A DNA stretch of 64,000 nucleotides, taken from contig CM046442.1 in NCBI GenBank assembly GCA_025506515.1, positions 110,599,706 to 110,663,705 of the forward strand, given 5' to 3'. Of the stretch, positions 1 to 10,454 are shown in pieces (position 1 is the stretch's first letter; every line of letters begins with the position of its first letter). The notes under the pieces are model-generated. The model searched no databases, was not told the origin of the DNA, and worked only from the letters and a program-made list of their open reading frames with translations. The translations under genes and the position numbers were made by a program. Source of the stretch: Flaveria trinervia. Lineage: Eukaryota > Streptophyta > Magnoliopsida > Asterales > Asteraceae.

Positions 1-657
1 TTGTTGATTTTGGAGGAAGTTAGGATGACCACATACCGTTAGGATTGGCATGCCTCCTTATGAGATGCTATACGGTAGGAGATGTAGAACACCAGCTTGT
101 TAGGGTGATATTGGCAATAAAGAGTTAGGGAGCATCAAGGTGATCGAGGCTACGACTGAGAAGCTGGAAAGGATCAAGCCTTTATGAAGGCAGCTAAGGA
201 TATGCAAAAGTCATATGCCGATAAACGGCGTACACCAATTGAGTTCCAGGTGGGTGACGGGGTTATGTTGAAAGTCTCACCATGGAAGGGCGTCATTCGG
301 TTTAGGAAGCGGGGCAAGTTAAGCCCGAGATACATAGGGCCTTTTCAAATCATTGCTCGAGCAGGAGAGGTGGCCTATAGGTTGGAGTTTCCAAGTGAGT
401 TAAGTGGAATTCATCCGACATTCCATGCATCTCACTTGAGAAAGTGCTTAGCTAACGAGGATATGGTGGTGCCATTAGAGGATATCGAAGTGGATGAACT
501 GCTCTATTATGTGGAGCAACCAGTGGCGATCATCAATCACAAAGAGAAGAGGCTAAGGAATAAAATGGTTCTACTTGTGCGAGTACAATGGAAGAACATG
601 AAGGGGTTAGAGTCTACTTGGGAAGTTGACAAGGAGATGAGGCAGCATTACCCTTAA
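1..657 (+). pseudogene. gypsy integrase C-terminus and chromodomain (broken)
   Basis: This is the pol end that would insert cDNA into chromatin. The segment at about 50-120 encodes the usual GMPPYEMLYGRR(C) stretch, followed by a stop where most relatives have Trp. The frame then shifts near 180, and from 184 it stays open to the TAA at 655-657. Within 184-657 the order is QKSYADKRR, the VGDGVMLKVSPWKG motif, the GPY/F-like PRYIGPF (about residue 50), IHPTFHASHLRKCL, and a chromodomain-like tail (about residues 95-157) with VRVQWKN and STWE, whose aromatic residues are those expected of a methyl-lysine cage. Earlier integrase domains are outside the window. The stop and frameshift make it a pseudogene. 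Confidence 0.85.
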
Positions 658-693
658 CTATTCAGCAACTAACAGGTTTCGAGGACGAAACCT

Positions 694-709
694 AAATAAG
701 GGGGGTGGA
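694..709 (+). other. polypurine tract of the gypsy element
   Basis: AAATAAGGGGGGTGGA lies immediately upstream of the LTR start and fits the plus-strand primer site for second-strand cDNA synthesis. Confidence 0.75.
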
Positions 710-710
710 C

Positions 711-2772
711 TCGTAACGCCCGAAATAAAGTCGAAACGAGCCAATTAATAATAATAGGCTTAGCTGGAATTATTTAAAGAAAATACGCGGGAAATAGAGT
801 ATTGATCGTGTAGACCTCGCGGGTTATGAGTTTGACGATTTTAGGTCCCGGTAACGCCCCGCATATATAAACGGATCAGCTTGAGCCACTCTCATTTGCA
901 AGTGAACACCTAATTTCTAGAGAGAGAAAGTTGAGAGAAAGTGGTGATTCAAGGCTTGGTTGACAAAGAGATTGAAGATCGGTGTTCGTAGACTTCCAAA
1001 CACAAGGAAAGACCAAGAATCTAGGTAAGAAACATCAATTAATCATTCTTATTGATGTAAACCCGGATTCTAGGGCTTGGAATTTTGGAAAGTGACAAAG
1101 AATTTCCTAAAACTCACGTTTTGTGTAAGAAAACATGTAGGAAGCTTAGATATAGCTTATTGAGTGATAAACCAAGGTTTTGGGTGTAAAAGATTGAATT
1201 TTTGAGCAAAAAATGGGTTGGTTTGTATTTTCAGCCCGTTCTGTGAAACTGGGTGTTCATCCAGCGAAATTATGTAGTCGTCTAGCGCAACTATAAAGAC
1301 TCGCAGGTAGTTTCGCAGACTTGAATTTTCAACGAAAGTTGGGCAAAACTGCCAGCGAAACTACTCGTGAAACTAGTAGCGAAACTGCTCATCTTGCAGT
1401 GAAATTAGGCTGAATTAACTCCTTTTGACTGTTAACTTATCCGGAAGTTGTGTAGTGCGACCCTTGGTTTGAAAGCTTGATTGAGAAGCTGCTCACTAAG
1501 TCTAGGTGAGTTCTAGATCCCCTATTTTAAAGGTGTTAAATTGTTTGGGGCTAGAAATGCATACTAAATATATGTTTTAAACAACCAAGATTTTAAGAGG
1601 TTTTAATAGGAAGATCGATTTTTCTATAAGGAAATGTGCTATATAAATGTACTAAAATAAAAAATATTCACGTTGACCTAGCAGCGCGACCCCAGCCAAG
1701 GATGTTGCCCCTTGGACCCCACTAAGGGTTGCTAGCCCTAGGACCTCGCTATCTATGGCTGCCGCCTCTAAACCCCTACATCCCACAGAGGGTTGGTTAT
1801 GTTCTATGATGACTTGTTCTTGTTATGCATGTGTATGTGATGTTTATGTGATACTATGTATGTTCATGTTGTGTTTCTAACGTTGCTATTATGTATTTTC
1901 GATGACTTACGTGTTATGAGTATGAAATGAATGAAAAGCATTATGTAACGTAAAGAGGAAATTATTGATAAGGATCAGTGGAATGTAAAGTAAGAATGAA
2001 TTCATGCATTACTCAACAAACGAATGTAACAAAGACTTGCAAGCAATGTATTGAGGTTCACACCCAATGAAGGGTGATAGCTTAATTGTGTGCGGGTTAG
2101 TTACCCCAGAAGGATGCATACTGGGGTCGAATCTTTGTGATTGACCATATGTATGGGACCCTTGCCGCTTGCCCTAGGTAATGGACTCAGCTTTGTGCAT
2201 AATGTTCAGGGTCTATTGATAGACCTTAGGTCCAATAACCAGCTTCGCGTATAATGTTCGGGGTATAGCACATGGCATTGGTCCGGAATGTAAGTGGGAA
2301 AGATGACGAATGTACAAAAGATAAGTAAGGAAGACTATGAATGAAAGTGAATGATAATGATGCCGTACATTGAATGGAAGATAATGAATAAAGATGGAAG
2401 ATAATAATATATTATCTATGTGTATGTATAATGTATGATCACGTATGGAAGTAACGAACGGTTTTTAACGAATGAAAAGTATCATATTTTAATAAAAGTA
2501 GAACTCACTCAGCAATGCTGACTTTTATGTATTTTCAGTTGGCAGGTAATTGTTGTTGAGGATGGCATGGGGCAGCTACCCGGCAGTTTTGGGATGGCAA
2601 CCTTTTGTGTAACTATGACGTTTTGTGATGTATTATTTTGCAAAATCAATCATTAATATATGAAATGGTTTTAATTATTCCACTGTGATGTTTTTAATAA
2701 TGTAAATGTATATTTTATGTTTTATGTGCGATGATTGTTTAATTGTGAGTGTCCCAGGATCAGGGCCTTACA
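711..2772 (+). repeat. 3' LTR of the gypsy chromovirus (about 2.06 kb)
   Basis: It begins TCGTAACGCC, one base from the canonical TG start, and ends CCTTACA. No genes are visible in it. It contains a TATA-type promoter near 864, a purine-rich leader with TCTCTAGAGAGAG (about 914-940), a cluster of GCGAAACT-type repeats at 1260-1400, and a G/C-rich block (1680-1790). The partner 5' LTR is not in the window, so the boundaries rest on the termini and PPT only. Confidence 0.75.
864..870 (+). promoter_or_regulatory. TATA box in gypsy LTR
   Basis: TATATAA in the context GCATATATAAACGG lies about 150 bp into the LTR. A pyrimidine-rich CTCTCATTTGC stretch about 25 bp downstream is a plausible start-site region (U3/R border). 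Confidence 0.5.
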
Positions 2773-3486
2773 AGATGTCGGGCTTCATTAGTCCGAATTT
2801 TAGAATATTATTGTTTCCCTCAACTGTGAGCCCAGTTCACAGTTGAGAATATGTTGAACATATCTGGGAAACATATAATACTCTAAGGAGTCTAAGTTAG
2901 GAAGCAAATTTGTATAAACAAACTGAGAGTACCTGAATTTGACCCTTTAAACCATTCCATGCACTATGAAGGATAGATCTTCAAGAATCTGGTCCAAACC
3001 ACCATCTTTGTTGGACAAACTGTCAATGACCACATGTGCTGAAAGGTCTTTGCAGGGAAATCCCCTATAAAGAGACCTTCCTTTTCTTGAAGGTCTTTAC
3101 AGGGAAATCCCCCTCATAACCCATCTGCTGAAAGGATTTGTTGACAGCTTATTGGGAAAGGAAAGTTCACCTTCCTTATCATCCAACTGAAGATGGGTGT
3201 TTATTATGGCTTGAGTGATGAAGATTGTCCTCCCCTGTAGTGTAGTAGATAGTGCCTTCTCCACATCTTGGATGACCTTTTGATAGGTCTTCTAGAAATC
3301 AAGCAAATGATCCTTATAAAGAAGAGGATCAATGGTAAAGGAGGTGAAGTCGTTTGATAGAGTCAAGAATCGATAAACCTATGAGAAATGTGGATCTTTC
3401 TTAGAGTTTAATAGAGAAACCTGATTGTGTTGCATGTGTAACTGCATGGAAAAGTTTGGGTCATTTTTGCGGTTGAGGTTGGCCAT
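2773..3486 (-). pseudogene. env-like third ORF of element A, N-terminal part
   Basis: On the minus strand an ATG at 3486 opens a frame starting MANLNRKNDP, the same start as the env-like gene of D (34435). Downstream are the conserved stretches QFVYTNL and YYMFPRYVQHI, the group 2 counterpart of the FYMYPRF signature. Stops and frameshifts interrupt it, and the chromovirus LTR truncates it. Known: many Sireviruses (SIRE1 group) carry an extra ORF between pol and the 3' LTR, called env-like on position and secondary-structure grounds. Its function here is unknown, and I see no convincing membrane segment in this fragment. Confidence 0.65.
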
Positions 3487-4226
3487 TTGAGAAAACTTAG
3501 TGGTGAAGGAAAAGAAGAACAAAGGCGGTTCTAGAGAGAAGTGTGGGAATTTAGGTCTGGGAGAAGATGAAGATGATTAAGGAAGAGGGGGAACCATCGG
3601 GTTTATATATGAAATGGATTTAAGACAAAGTTAATGAAAGAGGATAAACTTTGAAATCCGAATGTCGGTCCCACCTCTGAAAAAGTAGTTTGCTTTTTGC
3701 TCAAAAGGAAGTTTTCGGAAGTCAAAAATCTTTCGAAGGTAAATTGTCTTTGGAAGTTTTAATGAAAAAGCTTCTGAAGCCAAAATGACTTTGGAAGAAT
3801 TTCCTAAGAGTTTTGAAAATTTTGCTTCGAAAGAGAATTAAGTCTTGGATACTGTATTCAATTAAGACTAAAGCATTCGAGTGATCATTTGCTTTGGAAG
3901 AAAGTTGTCCTTGAAAACATTCAAATGCTTAAGGGAAATATTAAGCTTCAGAAGTTATTTTAGAAATTTCTTTTGAAGGAAATTTTACTTAAGCAGTTGT
4001 TTGTTTTAAAGGCATAAGTTTCTTCTGAAGAAAAAACTATATCTTTCGAAGGATAGAAAAGATCAAGATTTTCAAATATCGAAGGAAAATCTTCTAAAAA
4101 GATCTTCTTCCAAAGAAAATAAGAGCTTATGAAGATGATGAAATAGACAACTTAGGACACACAAATTTTAGAAATAATATGAATTAGTTTTAAGAAAATC
4201 TACTCAAGGTTAATCATCCCAGTAGC
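3487..4226 (-). repeat. pol-env spacer of element A with TTCCGAAG-type motifs
   Basis: This non-coding spacer lies between the RNase H stop and the env-like ATG. It is packed with degenerate CTTCGGAAG/CTTCCGAAG words in either orientation (for example around 3715, 3770, 3890, 4045 and 4090). The equivalent spacers of C (24184-24826), D (33950-34434) and K (46320-47054) have the same composition. Confidence 0.7.
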
Positions 4227-4441
4227 TTATATGAGATGTTTAAATCTCTGCTCATCAAAAGCTATAGTGAACAAATCAACATATTGTTCATTTGTGTTAA
4301 CCTTGACTTGTTTGATCAAGCCCTTCTGACAGTTGTCTCTAATCAAATGATACTTGATATTGATGTGTTTAATCCTTGAGTGTTGCATAGGATTCTCTGT
4401 AATAGAGATGACACTATTATTGTCTATGTGAATGGGAGTCT
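4227..4441 (-). pseudogene. RNase H C-terminal part of element A (3' side of the B insertion)
   Basis: Minus-strand translation gives TPIHIDNNSVISITENP, then HSRIKHINIKYHLIRD and the end FKHLI. This is the C-terminal RNase H tail of copia pol, including the H-x-R/K-x-K-H-I motif. The N-terminal side continues at 18753 beyond element B, and both junctions carry AGTCT. The frame also runs open for some 88 bases into B's LTR, so the 4227-4529 reading frame is a chimera, not a real gene. Confidence 0.85.
4437..4441. other. TSD of element B, lower-coordinate copy (AGTCT)
   Basis: AGTCT directly abuts the LTR terminus and matches 18753-18757 on the other side. A's RNase H reading resumes across the pair. 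Confidence 0.9.
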
Positions 4442-5177
4442 TGTTTGGTTCGTGTACTGGACGAATACTAACAGATTTACGTGTATACCGAATCAAATAG
4501 TGCGGAATCCTAGTTGATTGGTGATCCAATCAGTGAGAACGCACGTAGAATCAATTAAAGATTGAATCTAGACATTAAGAACGATTAGCAATCGATCTAC
4601 TGCGATCTATGAAGTTGGAACAGGTTGCTAGAGGTCTCTGGACGGCTAGGGTACGTGTAGATATCGACATATTCAAAGTGTCTCTTTTTTCCACGATTTA
4701 AGTGGTATTTATAGGTTAGGGTTTATCAATCGTGCGAATGGACAATTAGCATGGTTCAGTCGTGCGATTGAGTCATGCAGTTGATCCATTCGCACGACTG
4801 AGTGTTTAGTCGTGCGACTGAGCCAATCTCATGTCATAATCATGTGACTGATCCAGTCTCTTGGTTCATTTGTATGACTGGTTCATTAGTATGAAGTTGT
4901 TCATGCGTATGGTCCATTAGCATAGGCCAATCGCATGAGAACATCATATGATTAAGTTTGAATATGTTTCACAATCATTAATTAACTTTGATCTATTCAA
5001 ACAACCACAAACCTATATAATTAGTTCAATAAGTATTAACCTACTAATCAATGAAATAATAAACATTATAAGCACAACCACACATTGTATTTCATTAAGT
5101 ACCCATTCAATTACATATGTGTAAGACAATAAGGACATTTACATTAAGTTCAAAAACTTGGGACACATGTATCTACA
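4442..5177 (-). repeat. 3' LTR of element B
   Basis: This 736-bp LTR differs from the 708-bp 5' LTR by scattered substitutions and an indel of about 16 bp (extra CTGGACGGCTAGG near 4640). It contains a minus-strand TATA box at 4706-4713 and a run of CAGTCGTGCGACTG-type motifs (4726-4935). Confidence 0.93.
4706..4713 (-). promoter_or_regulatory. TATA box in 3' LTR of element B
   Basis: Minus-strand TATAAATA lies in the context CCTATAAATACC. The same box is at 18295-18302 in the 5' LTR, where it would drive element transcription toward lower coordinates. Confidence 0.55.
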
Positions 5178-5190
5178 AACTCCCCCTTGG
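5178..5190 (-). other. polypurine tract of element B
   Basis: Minus-strand CCAAGGGGGAGTT abuts the LTR start TGTAGATACA. Position and composition are those of a copia PPT. Confidence 0.85.
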
Positions 5191-5301
5191 ACCTAGTTTC
5201 ATCTAATGTCTTACATCCTTCATAAGCTCCTCATACATCTTGTACTTCTATTCTCTTGTGACTCCTGCATGTATTTCAAAAGCAAAACAGATTCATATCA
5301 T

Positions 5302-5889
5302 ATTTTGAAATTGTAGAGCTTGTACAATATCTTGTGAGTCATAGAACAGTGGCCAGTTGTGTAATGTATAGACATCATCAGCAGACAAGTTAGTAAGCCA
5401 CATCGGGTCAAACACCCTGATGGTTTCCATAACACCATTGTTGTTCAACACTATGACTGCCTCTCCTGTTCTTCAATAATGGTACCACCATTTGAAGTGT
5501 AGAGTGAAGTCCTGTGGCATTTCCCGTAGAGGGATCTTAGACATTGTGTGCAGAGGACTCCACTTCAGCACTATTTTTGGTTTTCTAGTTATGGCATCAA
5601 CCTCAGATCATCTGATATACCTTGTTGGTTGTTGAGGTTTGAAGTTGACCCATCTGGTGTGGTACTCTCTCCTTAGAACTACTTCAAACCAGCCTGACAT
5701 CTTGCAAGGGTCAGCGTATAGCAATTTCAACTTTGCTAACTGGTTAAGCTCAAAACCAGGAAGAGTCTTCAGATCGTGTGGGAATCTGAAGTACTCAATC
5801 CCCTTCTCACGTTTAACTGCATAAACGTTGAGATCTTCAAAATGTGCCCATGCTATGATTTTGCCAGACACCTTGTGATGCTTCTTCAC
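5302..5889 (-). pseudogene. env-like third ORF of element B, C-terminal module
   Basis: Starting at 5889 the minus strand encodes KHHKVSGKIIAWAHFEDL, then VYAVKREKGIEYFRFP, LKTLPGFELNQLAKLKLL, and further on a Trp-rich stretch (KWWYHY) and VFDPMWLTNLSADDVYTL, ending near 5302. Only two in-frame TGA codons (about 5608 and 5475) break about 195 codons. The I-x-x-W...VKRE-G pattern matches modules in C (RKKIVLWGFDEASDNFVVE) and E (62400-62470), so this is a conserved C-terminal domain of the env-like protein rather than random ORF. I do not recognise a named domain. A structural tail or a nucleic-acid or protein-binding module are both open. Confidence 0.6.
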
Positions 5890-6119
5890 CTTGTATAGCT
5901 TGGTGTAGACAGTTGATGTTGGAGCACTGCGTTAGGCTCTTATATCTTCAAAGCATGTAGCCCATTCAGCCTTTCTGATATTTACATCGACTTCTGAGGC
6001 TTGGGCCTTGTCTTCTTTCTTTTCAGACTGTTGTTCCATTTTATCCAGAGACTCAAAAGTTTCACATACAAAATTGTCGCCCAGATTGGGAACGACATTA
6101 CCCTGATTGTCAGTGTACT

Positions 6120-7989
6120 CTAGATAATGTTGATCCTGACATCTTCAATCTCGATCTCATCGACGTCGCTAAGCTCATCATCACTTTCCACATGGACTGT
6201 AGGAGCATCTTTAACAATCTCGTCGGGATTTAGTCGGAACATTTCGGCGAGTTGCTCGTAAGTGAGATCATGAATTATCTCTCCTTCTTTAGGAGTGTAA
6301 TTCACTGATCTCCTAACTATCCCATGCAGATCAAGAATCATCACGAGTTGAGTCTTGATCTGTTGGAGGGGAGCAACATCATATTCATCTCCTTGAAAAT
6401 TTGGATATGCTTGATTTAAAACATGTAACATATCAACCATTAGTCAACAATCAAAGCAGTAAACATCAATAATAAATATAAACATTAATTTCATTAATTT
6501 GATACAAGATTCAAATACACATGATTTTAAATAACATAAAAAACTATGCATTACTCTTGTCTTGAATCACGTGCTCCTCTGCTAACGGGGCTGAAGTAGA
6601 GGCACCTTTGTCTGTAGCTCTCTTTGTCCTCCTTTCACTTGCTGATGTGGACAACAGAAGTATCTCCTTCCCCTTCATCATCATCATCACCTGCATCATC
6701 ACCTCCTTCTTTATCATCACCATGATCATCATCATCATCATCAGCATCCTCATCATCATCACTGTCATCATCATCTCCATCATGTCCATCACCCTCTCGG
6801 ATCTTTAGAGGCTCATCTTTGGATCCCTTCAGTCTCAGCATAAGCTTCTTGTTATGGGCCTCTAAATCTTGTATCCTCTGTACTGAGGATGTATGCATCT
6901 CGCTCAGCTCTGTGATCTCTTGGCTCTGGTCTCAATCCTCTGAATGGATGTGGCATGTGTCTCCTGTAGCTCCTCAAACTGTTGGCTTTGAGCCTTGATC
7001 CTCTGGGCTTGGGAGACATTGAGCTCCATCAGTTGATTAAGCTGAGAGGCTCTCTATTCATCCATATCCAACAGCTTCAGCACTAACGGTTAAGGTTAGT
7101 TAGCTGCTCCTCCAACCCGACAGAAGGGTAAGAGGATCTAAAAATAGGTGGGGCCTGTGAGGAGGTCCAGACTCCATGGCTGGTGGTGGTGGTAGTGGAT
7201 GTAAAGAAGATTGGGGGTGGTATAGATGTGGATGGCTGTGGATGAGCTATAGTAGTGGTGGATGGGAAGTGGGTAACTGGTGGAGTTGTGGTAGGTGAAG
7301 AGGTAGTAGGTGGAGTGGTGGTAGTGGTGGTAGTGGTGGATGAGGTGGTAGTGGTGGTGGGTGGAGTGGTGGTAGTGCTGGCTGTAGGTGGAGTGGTGGT
7401 AGTGATGGTAGTAGTGGTAATAGGTGGAGTGGTGGTAGTGGTGGTGGTGATAAATGTCATCCTCCTCCTCCTCTTCTGCATCCCGTGGGGCTGAGCCATC
7501 TATTTCTTCCTCAAATCCCTCATGGTGGATGCTCCCCCTTGGATGTTGGGCTGATCTGGGGTGTAGTTGGATCAGTCATAGTCTCCCCAGACCCTCCTAC
7601 TTGCTCACCAGCCGCCCTAATCCCTCGCTCGGTGGCATCCACCTTGCTGTCCACCGTTCAAGTCGACGGCTCTTCATCCTCCTCCTCCTCCTCAGCAGGT
7701 TGGAAGTCCTGATGGGACCTACTTCCTCCGTCCCACCTAGGGTGGATGCTGGAGATGCTATATCAGTAGTGGGGGCCCTCAATTGAGTGGGCCCTACATC
7801 TCCACCATCACCGCTATCATCGTCATCGGAATCATCGTCCGGAAGCACAAGTTGCTCAACATCAAAATCACTGTCTGCGTGGCGCCATTTACGCCTCCCT
7901 GGCGGCACGTAATCAACCTTGGCTAGATGGTCGAAGAGACTCTTTACAGGGGGCTTGACTTGCTTCCCCTGTAGACCTTCATACGGCAC
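6120..7989 (-). pseudogene. env-like third ORF of element B, low-complexity middle
   Basis: Successive minus-strand frames, connected by small frameshifts, encode: an acidic/basic linker with DDDSDDDDSGDGGD (7597-7989); a Thr/Pro tract of about 90 residues made of TTTT and PP repeats (7083-7499); heptad-like Leu/Glu text around 6900-7080, possibly coiled coil; an extreme Asp block (6635-6898); and an acidic segment ending VESDDELSDVDEIEIED (6120-6440). The Thr/Pro tract resembles a mucin-like stalk by composition only. Microsatellite-like GTGGTGGTAGTG DNA (7180-7450) and ATC repeats (6680-6785) underlie it, so replication slippage probably caused the frame changes. Confidence 0.55.
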
Positions 7990-8699
7990 AAAGTTGTATC
8001 ATCCATAATCTCCAACGCCACAACATCGTGGCTCTCCTTGGGTAGAGAGGGCAGCTTCTCATCAATGATCATTTGGAGACACCTAGGGTACATGCAGAAA
8101 CCCTCTTTACCGTTAGCCTCCAAATTCTTTATCAGATAAGAGAATATCATGCTTGAGAAGCTGAAAGGGTGGTTTAGGACCAGTGCCACGTAGGCATTTT
8201 GAATCTGGTCTGAAAGATCGTCAAACCCACCCCTTCTCGAAGCCAAGCACTTAAGAATGACATGTGCTAAGTACTTGTACTTGGGACACAGCTTGCTCTT
8301 GTTGAGCACACCAGCATGAATATCCCCAGCATACTTCATCCTTAAGAAGCACCTTCTCACAGTCAGCGGGTGAAGTCTGGTAGGGTGATCAGCATCGTCA
8401 CACAAGGCAAGTACACGTTGTATATCCTCAGCTGTGACCTCGATCTCCTGACCAAAAATACTACTGCAGATGCTGTAAGGCTCATGTGTACGGTCAACCG
8501 ATGCCCCCTCCCAGAAGGCCTGCTGAATAGACCTATAGGGAGTGCATGGTGTGGATATAGCCCTGTAGATCCTGGATCGCTTAAGGAATGCGATAATCCC
8601 CACAAACTCGGCGCCATTCCAAGTAGTGGTGTCTAAATGAGCATATATGTTATGCTTAGGGTTGATGGACCACCTGTGAGCCATAGATCTGTAATACAA
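7944..8699 (-). CDS. env-like third ORF of element B, N-terminal globular domain
   Basis: 251 codons are open from ATG at 8699 (a second, in-context Met is MAHRW, seven residues on). Visible landmarks are NGAEFVGIIAFLKRSRIYR (about 28-46), FGQEIEVTAEDIQRVLAL (about 83-100), KYKYLAHVILKCLASRRGG (about 140-158), FSFSSMIFSYLIKNLE (about 178-193) and FCMYPRCLQMIID (about 201-213). The same order occurs in C (ELIITKQLIREHL; KFLLHVVFHCLS; FNYSGFVFTSLIGNL; FYMYPRFIQHII), so this is the shared Sirevirus env-like domain. No signal peptide or clear membrane helix is apparent. A -1 frameshift near 7975 joins it to the middle region. Confidence 0.7.
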   Translation of the reverse strand: MYYRSMAHRWSINPKHNIYAHLDTTTWNGAEFVGIIAFLKRSRIYRAISTPCTPYRSIQQAFWEGASVDRTHEPYSICSSIFGQEIEVTAEDIQRVLALCDDADHPTRLHPLTVRRCFLRMKYAGDIHAGVLNKSKLCPKYKYLAHVILKCLASRRGGFDDLSDQIQNAYVALVLNHPFSFSSMIFSYLIKNLEANGKEGFCMYPRCLQMIIDEKLPSLPKESHDVVALEIMDDTTLCRMKVYRGSKSSPL

Positions 8700-9732
8700 A
8701 GCACATAGACGTTAGATCACCACATATCAAAAACCAATTCTAATTGGCTTGGTTGAATTCAGTCTGGTCTAATCATGCGATTGAACCATGCGACTGTGTT
8801 CAGTCGGTTGACCTAGCATGCGACTGGTTTCAATTGGGTGACTGATTAGGCGACAGAGTTCAATTGGGTGACTGAGCCTGCGATTGGTTCTGTCGGCCAA
8901 CTGAGCTCATTCGAGCTATCCATTTGGCCGATTGAGTCTGTCGACCAGCTCAATCGCACGATTGGAGTTCATCCTGGTGTCCAGTCATATGTCCCACTGT
9001 TCGGTCGACTGAAATTCGAATTTGAACCAAATCTTGAAATTAGACATCGTGTAATGGTTCTTTAGACTCGTAATCATTATACTAATAACCTAATAACCTT
9101 GATTTTAACATTTTGCATAGTTTAGTTAGGTTATTTGTCCAATTTTAGTGTCGGGTCTTGTAAAGGCCGAGAATCCCAAATTAGGGCTCAAATCAAACAG
9201 CCTTCGTTTACACAACACCGCATTGTACCTGTATAACAAGTAGGATTCGTCAGAATGTCAAAATTTTGAGATACAATCGGTCAGGGAAATTTTCGGCAGA
9301 GTAACGGTACTATGTGCGATTTTAGGGCGATTAGGGGGTGGTGAGGTTATGCGATCGACTACGGCCCTATTTATACTGAATCTGGTTTCAATCAGCCGAC
9401 TGGACCCATTCGCTCTGTTCATTTGGCGATTGGACCTCAGTCGTGCGATTGGTTCAGTCGATCACATTCAGTCACCCGACTGGATTTCAGTCGGGCGACT
9501 GACTCATTCGCACAACTCCATTCGTTCAACTGGATAATTCTGATGTGCCATTCGGGTGAATGGTTCATACTCATGTGCCATTCGGCTGTTTAGTGCATGA
9601 GTATGGTCCATTCGTACGGTTGGTCCATACTCATGGTCCAGTCGTGCGATTGGATCATACTCATGATTGTGACTTTATGACAATTCCACACTTAATCCTT
9701 TTTAACTTTTGAATAAACATTATGAGCATTTT

Positions 9733-9865
9733 ATCATCTCAGACATGATCATTTTAACTTGAAAAACTTTTGATCACCTCATACGTGATCCTTTTAAACA
9801 AGTTGTCACCTCAGACGTGACTGATTTTACATTTGACAAATATGTGTCGTCACCTCAGACGTGAC
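9733..9865. repeat. four spaced hairpins with a CTCAGAC loop
   Basis: Copies: 9733-9749 (stem ATCAT/ATGAT), 9772-9790 (GATCAC/GTGATC, loop CTCATAC), 9805-9821 (GTCAC/GTGAC) and 9849-9865 (GTCAC/GTGAC). Stem sequences differ between copies while pairing is preserved, and the 7-base loop is nearly constant. Confidence 0.8.
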
Positions 9866-10454
9866 CCTTTTAGGTGATTAAATCCCCTATTGAATTCCAT
9901 GGCATAGTCCGATATCTAACAAACTAAATTGACGAAATTTAAATAAAAAGTAAAAGACTTGAAACTGAGATACAAAACTAAAACTTGTTTTTGAGGTTTT
10001 GTGTGAGGTGTAAATCCTAAGATAGAAATCTAATGGATTCAATTTTCTTAAAAGGCAGCTTCAATTCATTTTGACCATAAATGGACCAATTCAATTTGGA
10101 ATCATACAGGCAAGTCAAATCATTTGGAACATGTTAAATCTTTTTGATAGTCGATTCTTGTTTTTCATCTAGAGTCGTTAGCAAGTTTAGGAAATCATAC
10201 TAGTACTCTTAGATCCCCACATTGATTTGGACTTTCAAGAATTATAGCCACGATGATTGTCAGCATGCTGGTCCTCATAAATCCATACACAAACTTTTGA
10301 CACATATTGGTGATAGTTTAAGGTTTGATTGTTTCAAAAGCATTTGTGAATCCCACACTTATATGGCAATCAACATTCCTCGGGAGATTTTTTGAGCGGT
10401 CTCGGGTAATGTTTAAGAAGAAACTATTCTTATAACTTTCAAAGAGAAGCCAAG

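Larger units (their letters stand above)
1..2772 (+). mobile_element. Ty3/gypsy chromovirus, 3' part with 3' LTR
   Basis: Seen: end of an integrase gene with a chromodomain, then a purine-rich tract and a long terminal sequence from TCGTAACGCC (711) to GGGCCTTACA (2772). Known: an integrase C-terminus with the PRYIGPF motif followed by a chromodomain is typical of plant chromoviruses, and TGTAACGCCC...TTACA is a common LTR start and end in the Del/Tekay group. The 5' part lies outside the window. It sits directly against the env-like gene of element A at 2773, so I infer it inserted into A; AGATG at 2773-2777 could be one TSD copy, but the other is not visible. The group assignment is inference. 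Confidence 0.85.

Noticed and set aside
4227..4529. A 100-codon ORF crossing the B/A border
   Set aside because: It is a chimera of A's RNase H end and B's LTR read through the insertion site, not a gene.
6544..6808. Met-rich and Ile-rich ORFs on both strands
   Set aside because: Out-of-frame readings of the ATC repeat that encodes the Asp block.
7255..7494. Plus-strand Val-rich ORF opposite B's env-like gene
   Set aside because: It is the antisense reading of the GTGGTGGTAGTG repeat that codes for the Thr/Pro tract; it has no independent support.
9733..9865. Factor-independent terminators or bacterial operators
   Set aside because: The hairpins lie in the untranslated part of a plant retrotransposon, and no T-runs or bacterial genes are present.
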